Source of the DNA: a bacterium
GTDB lineage: Bacteria; CSSED10-310; JAFGSJ01
Length of the DNA: 64,000 bases
Direction: 5' to 3'
Assembly (NCBI GenBank): GCA_016934675.1
Contig: JAFGSJ010000088.1
Location: 24,724 to 88,723, forward strand
Position 1 is the first letter of the stretch, and each line of letters begins with the position of its first letter. A program made the translations under genes and the position numbers. The notes under the pieces were generated by a model that saw only the letters and a list, made by a program, of their open reading frames with translations, was not told the DNA's origin and made no database searches. This document shows positions 61,497-64,000 of this stretch, piece by piece.

Positions 61497-63212
61497 GTGA
61501 GAGGGATCGACAAGGCAGTGCTGAAAAAAATTGGCGAGATTTTACAAGAGAAGACGGGACTGACTGAAGAACAACTTCAGACGGCACTTGAGATTCAATG
61601 CCGAAAATCAATGCGACTGGGGGAGATACTGGTCCAGGAGGGGAGTATCACCGAAGCCCAGCTCAGGGAAGCACTCTCTGTTCAATTCAATATCCCGGTT
61701 TTTACCGATGCACTCGACCAGAAACTTGAACTGAACCTGTTTCGTGAAATCCCGATCGCTTTTATGAAAAAACATAAAATCATACCCTTGAGTGTCGAGA
61801 ATGGTGCCGTATTGATCGGCCTGGCTGACCCGACCGACCTGACCTCGCTCGATGAAATGGCGGGTTTGCTCGATGCGAAGACTATCCCGGTCATCTGCAG
61901 TGAAACAGCTATTCTCAAAACGATCAATCGATTTCAGGAAGAGACGGCCTCGACCCCCGAGAGTATGATGCATGATCTGGCTGATGATGATCTCCACCAG
62001 TTTACTATCAGCAGTGATGAACCGGAGAATTTACTCGATTCGGTTGATGATGCTCCGATCATCAAATTGGTCAACCTGATTTTTTCGCAAGCAGTCAGAG
62101 ACAGGGCCAGCGATATTCATATCGAGCCGTATGAGCGGGAACTCAAAGTCCGATACCGGATCGATGGCTTTTTGTATGATCGGATCAGTCCGCCTCGGCA
62201 TTTGCATTCTGCCATCATCTCGAGGATAAAAGTGTTGTCGAGCCTTGACATTGCTGAAAAACGGTTACCGCAGGACGGTCGGATCAGGATCAAAATCGGT
62301 GAGAAGGACATTGACGTCCGGGTTTCGATCATCCCCACTTCACACGGTGAGCGGGTGGCCATGCGTCTGCTCGATCGGACTTCGATCATGCTTGGACTTG
62401 ACGAGATCGGGCTCGATGATCATGAATTAAAAAGTATTGCACGCCTCATCAGACAGTCACATGGCATCCTGCTCGTGACCGGACCGACCGGCAGTGGCAA
62501 AACCACGACCCTCTATGCGGCCCTCAACGAGATCAATTCGGTCGAGAAGAATATCATCACGGTCGAGGACCCGATCGAATATCAGTTGGGTGGTATCGGT
62601 CAGATTCAGGTCAATCCAAAGATCGGCCTGACCTTTGCCCGGGGCCTGCGTTCGATCCTTCGTCAGGACCCTGACGTGATCATGATCGGTGAAATCCGTG
62701 ACCTCGAAACAGCCGAAATCGCCATTCAAGCTTCACTGACCGGACACCTGGTTTTCTCGACTCTGCACACCAATGACTCGGCTTCGGCCTTCACCCGGCT
62801 GATCGATATGGGCATCGAACCCTTTCTGGTCTCGTCTTCACTGATCGCCATCATTGCTCAACGATTGGTCAGGCTCATCTGCCCTCATTGTAAACAACCT
62901 GTTTCAGTCAACGAGGGCTTCCTGCGCGATGCCGGACTCGATCAGAAGATTATCCAGAAAGTGACCCGGTTTTATCAAGCTTCGACCTGTGACGCATGTT
63001 TTCAAACCGGTTATGTCGGGCGAACAGGTATCTATGAAATTCTGATTGTCTCGAACGCTATTCAGCACGAAATAATGAATCAAAGTGATGCCAATACCAT
63101 TAAACGGGTCGCTCTCACAGAGCATATGCACTCATTGAAAATGAGTGGGGCCAGAAAAGTGGCCCAGGGAATGACATCGATGGAGGAGGTCCTGAGGGTC
63201 GTCAGTGATTGA
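61497..63212 (+). CDS. gspE: Type II secretion ATPase GspE
   Basis: GspE is the cytoplasmic hexameric ATPase that drives pseudopilus assembly. An N-terminal MshEN/GspE-N domain (LTEEQLQTALEIQCRKSMRLGEIL) precedes the RecA-like core: GPTGSGKTTTLYAAL (Walker A, about 327-334), the Asp box, DPDVIMIGEIRDLETAEIA (Walker B) and the His box STLHTNDS. The tetracysteine zinc motif is present as CPHC (about 462) and CDAC (about 497). The start is GTG at 61497, four bases after gspD; another GTG at 61518 is possible because the only SD-like sequence lies between them. Confidence 0.93.
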   Translation: MRGIDKAVLKKIGEILQEKTGLTEEQLQTALEIQCRKSMRLGEILVQEGSITEAQLREALSVQFNIPVFTDALDQKLELNLFREIPIAFMKKHKIIPLSVENGAVLIGLADPTDLTSLDEMAGLLDAKTIPVICSETAILKTINRFQEETASTPESMMHDLADDDLHQFTISSDEPENLLDSVDDAPIIKLVNLIFSQAVRDRASDIHIEPYERELKVRYRIDGFLYDRISPPRHLHSAIISRIKVLSSLDIAEKRLPQDGRIRIKIGEKDIDVRVSIIPTSHGERVAMRLLDRTSIMLGLDEIGLDDHELKSIARLIRQSHGILLVTGPTGSGKTTTLYAALNEINSVEKNIITVEDPIEYQLGGIGQIQVNPKIGLTFARGLRSILRQDPDVIMIGEIRDLETAEIAIQASLTGHLVFSTLHTNDSASAFTRLIDMGIEPFLVSSSLIAIIAQRLVRLICPHCKQPVSVNEGFLRDAGLDQKIIQKVTRFYQASTCDACFQTGYVGRTGIYEILIVSNAIQHEIMNQSDANTIKRVALTEHMHSLKMSGARKVAQGMTSMEEVLRVVSD

Positions 63213-63265
63213 ACCGAACGAATGTTTCGATCACGGGACTGACTTCCGGAAAATGAGGACTCACA

Positions 63266-64000
63266 GTGCCTGTCTATGTTTATAAGGCCCTGGATGCAGC
63301 AGGGAAGAACATCAAGGGTAGTATTGATGCGGATTCCTCGGCATCTGCCAAAAAGAAACTCCGCGATATGGGCCTCTTTATTACCCAGATTGCCGAGACC
63401 GTCATCAGCACCAGAAGCAGGACTTCCCCGCTTACAATATTCCTGTTCCAGCGAGAAAAAACAGCTTTCCTGGCCTCGTTCAACCGCCAGTTAGCCACAT
63501 TGCTCACCGCCGGTCTCCCCTTGATCAGGGCCTTTGACGCCATGATCGAACAACAGGATGTCCCCGAGGTCAAAGACATGACCTCAGCCGTCAGAAATGC
63601 CGTCAAAGAGGGGGACACGCTGGCCCGGGCCATGAACAAATTCCCCGACTATTTCCCGGACTTGATGATCAATATGATCGATGCCGGTGAAAACAGTGGC
63701 GCGCTCGAGATTACCCTAGCCCGGCTGGCCGATTATTATGAAGGCAAGATCAAACTCAGAAACCAGATCAGATCGACGATGGCCTATCCGATTTTCATGT
63801 CAGTCGTTGGCTTGGCTGTCCTGATTTTTCTGTTTATTTTCCTTATCCCACGCGTGACGGCGATCTTTGATCAAATGGAAACGACCTTGCCACTCCCAAC
63901 CCGTTTCCTGATTTTCGTGTCCTCACTTGTTCAGACTTACTGGTGGTGCGTCATTCTCCTCTTGATCGTGATCGGGTTTGTCCTTTTCAGGATCACTCAA
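63266..64000 (+). CDS. gspF: Type II secretion inner-membrane protein GspF (3' end outside window)
   Basis: Absent from the ORF track because it has no stop in the window; 245 codons are open to the edge. It starts at GTG 63266 with GAGG about eight bases upstream. The N-terminus PVYVYKALDAAGKNIKGSID is the family opening, followed by the first T2SSF domain: FLASFNRQLATLLTAGLPLI, DLMINMIDAGENSGALEITL and KLRNQIRSTMAYPIFMSVVG, with the first membrane helix. The second domain would be beyond the window. GspF is the platform protein of the pump. Confidence 0.93.
   Translation, partial: MPVYVYKALDAAGKNIKGSIDADSSASAKKKLRDMGLFITQIAETVISTRSRTSPLTIFLFQREKTAFLASFNRQLATLLTAGLPLIRAFDAMIEQQDVPEVKDMTSAVRNAVKEGDTLARAMNKFPDYFPDLMINMIDAGENSGALEITLARLADYYEGKIKLRNQIRSTMAYPIFMSVVGLAVLIFLFIFLIPRVTAIFDQMETTLPLPTRFLIFVSSLVQTYWWCVILLLIVIGFVLFRITQ

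Overview
The window is a compact, gene-dense stretch of a diderm (LPS-bearing) bacterial chromosome. LpxC, a fused LptF/LptG transporter, an LpxL-like acyltransferase, a TonB-dependent receptor and a type II secretion operon (gspC-D-E-F, the last cut by the window end) all point to an outer membrane. Hanks-type kinase architectures with TPR, PEGA and PQQ modules, four B12-binding radical SAM proteins, an Oar-like receptor with a carboxypeptidase-regulatory N-terminus and the three-module DHH-CBS-CCA enzyme resemble Acidobacteriota, including Aminicenantes-type lineages, or deltaproteobacterial relatives. That placement is an inference from gene content only. No rRNA, tRNA, CRISPR array or insertion sequence was recognised. 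GTG and TTG starts occur, and many ORF-track starts had to be moved downstream to match Shine-Dalgarno (SD) sites.

Layout. 1-2.3 kb: end of a probable plsC, then plsY, an S2P-type protease and a HAD phosphatase. 2.6-11.8 kb: a large Ser/Thr kinase-TPR protein, a small basic protein, a Crp/Fnr regulator, a two-gene membrane unit with a sigma-54-type promoter, a YafK-like L,D-transpeptidase and an MBL hydrolase. 12-13.7 kb: the phosphate unit DUF47-pit behind a near-consensus sigma-70 promoter. 13.6-20 kb (minus): topA followed by two paralogous B12/radical SAM genes and an LpxL-like acyltransferase. 20-25.5 kb: a TPR lipid/export-type periplasmic protein, an Oar-like TonB receptor and three small membrane proteins. 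25.6-30.5 kb: lepB with a pseudokinase-PEGA-PQQ protein, and a REC-PilZ-GAF regulator. 30.5-35.5 kb (plus): a surface-polysaccharide unit (ATP-grasp, GT9, GT2, phosphoglycosyltransferase). 35.5-43.3 kb (minus): mgtE, a third B12/radical SAM paralogue, an M50B-like protein, dtd, xerD and the CCA enzyme. 43.7-50.4 kb: a type IV pilin-like gene with a sigma-54-type promoter, an unknown membrane protein, a fourth radical SAM protein, a methyltransferase, a PhnD-like binding protein and a GT39-like protein. 50.8-57.9 kb: lpxC (sigma-54-type promoter), a 1000-residue multi-domain protease fusion, lptFG and lapA. 58.4-64 kb: T2SS.

Two themes stand out. First, three matches to the -24/-12 sigma-54 consensus sit at the right distance before envelope or surface genes (lpxC, the pilin, a CreD-like membrane pair), which suggests an RpoN envelope regulon. 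Second, there are unusual fusions: a tyrosine-recombinase-like segment + subtilisin + CBM48-like + metallo-beta-lactamase protein encoded next to LPS transport genes, a kinase-dead receptor with a PEGA/PQQ sensor co-encoded with signal peptidase I, and a single-chain LptF-LptG. All assignments are by eye; no database search was run.
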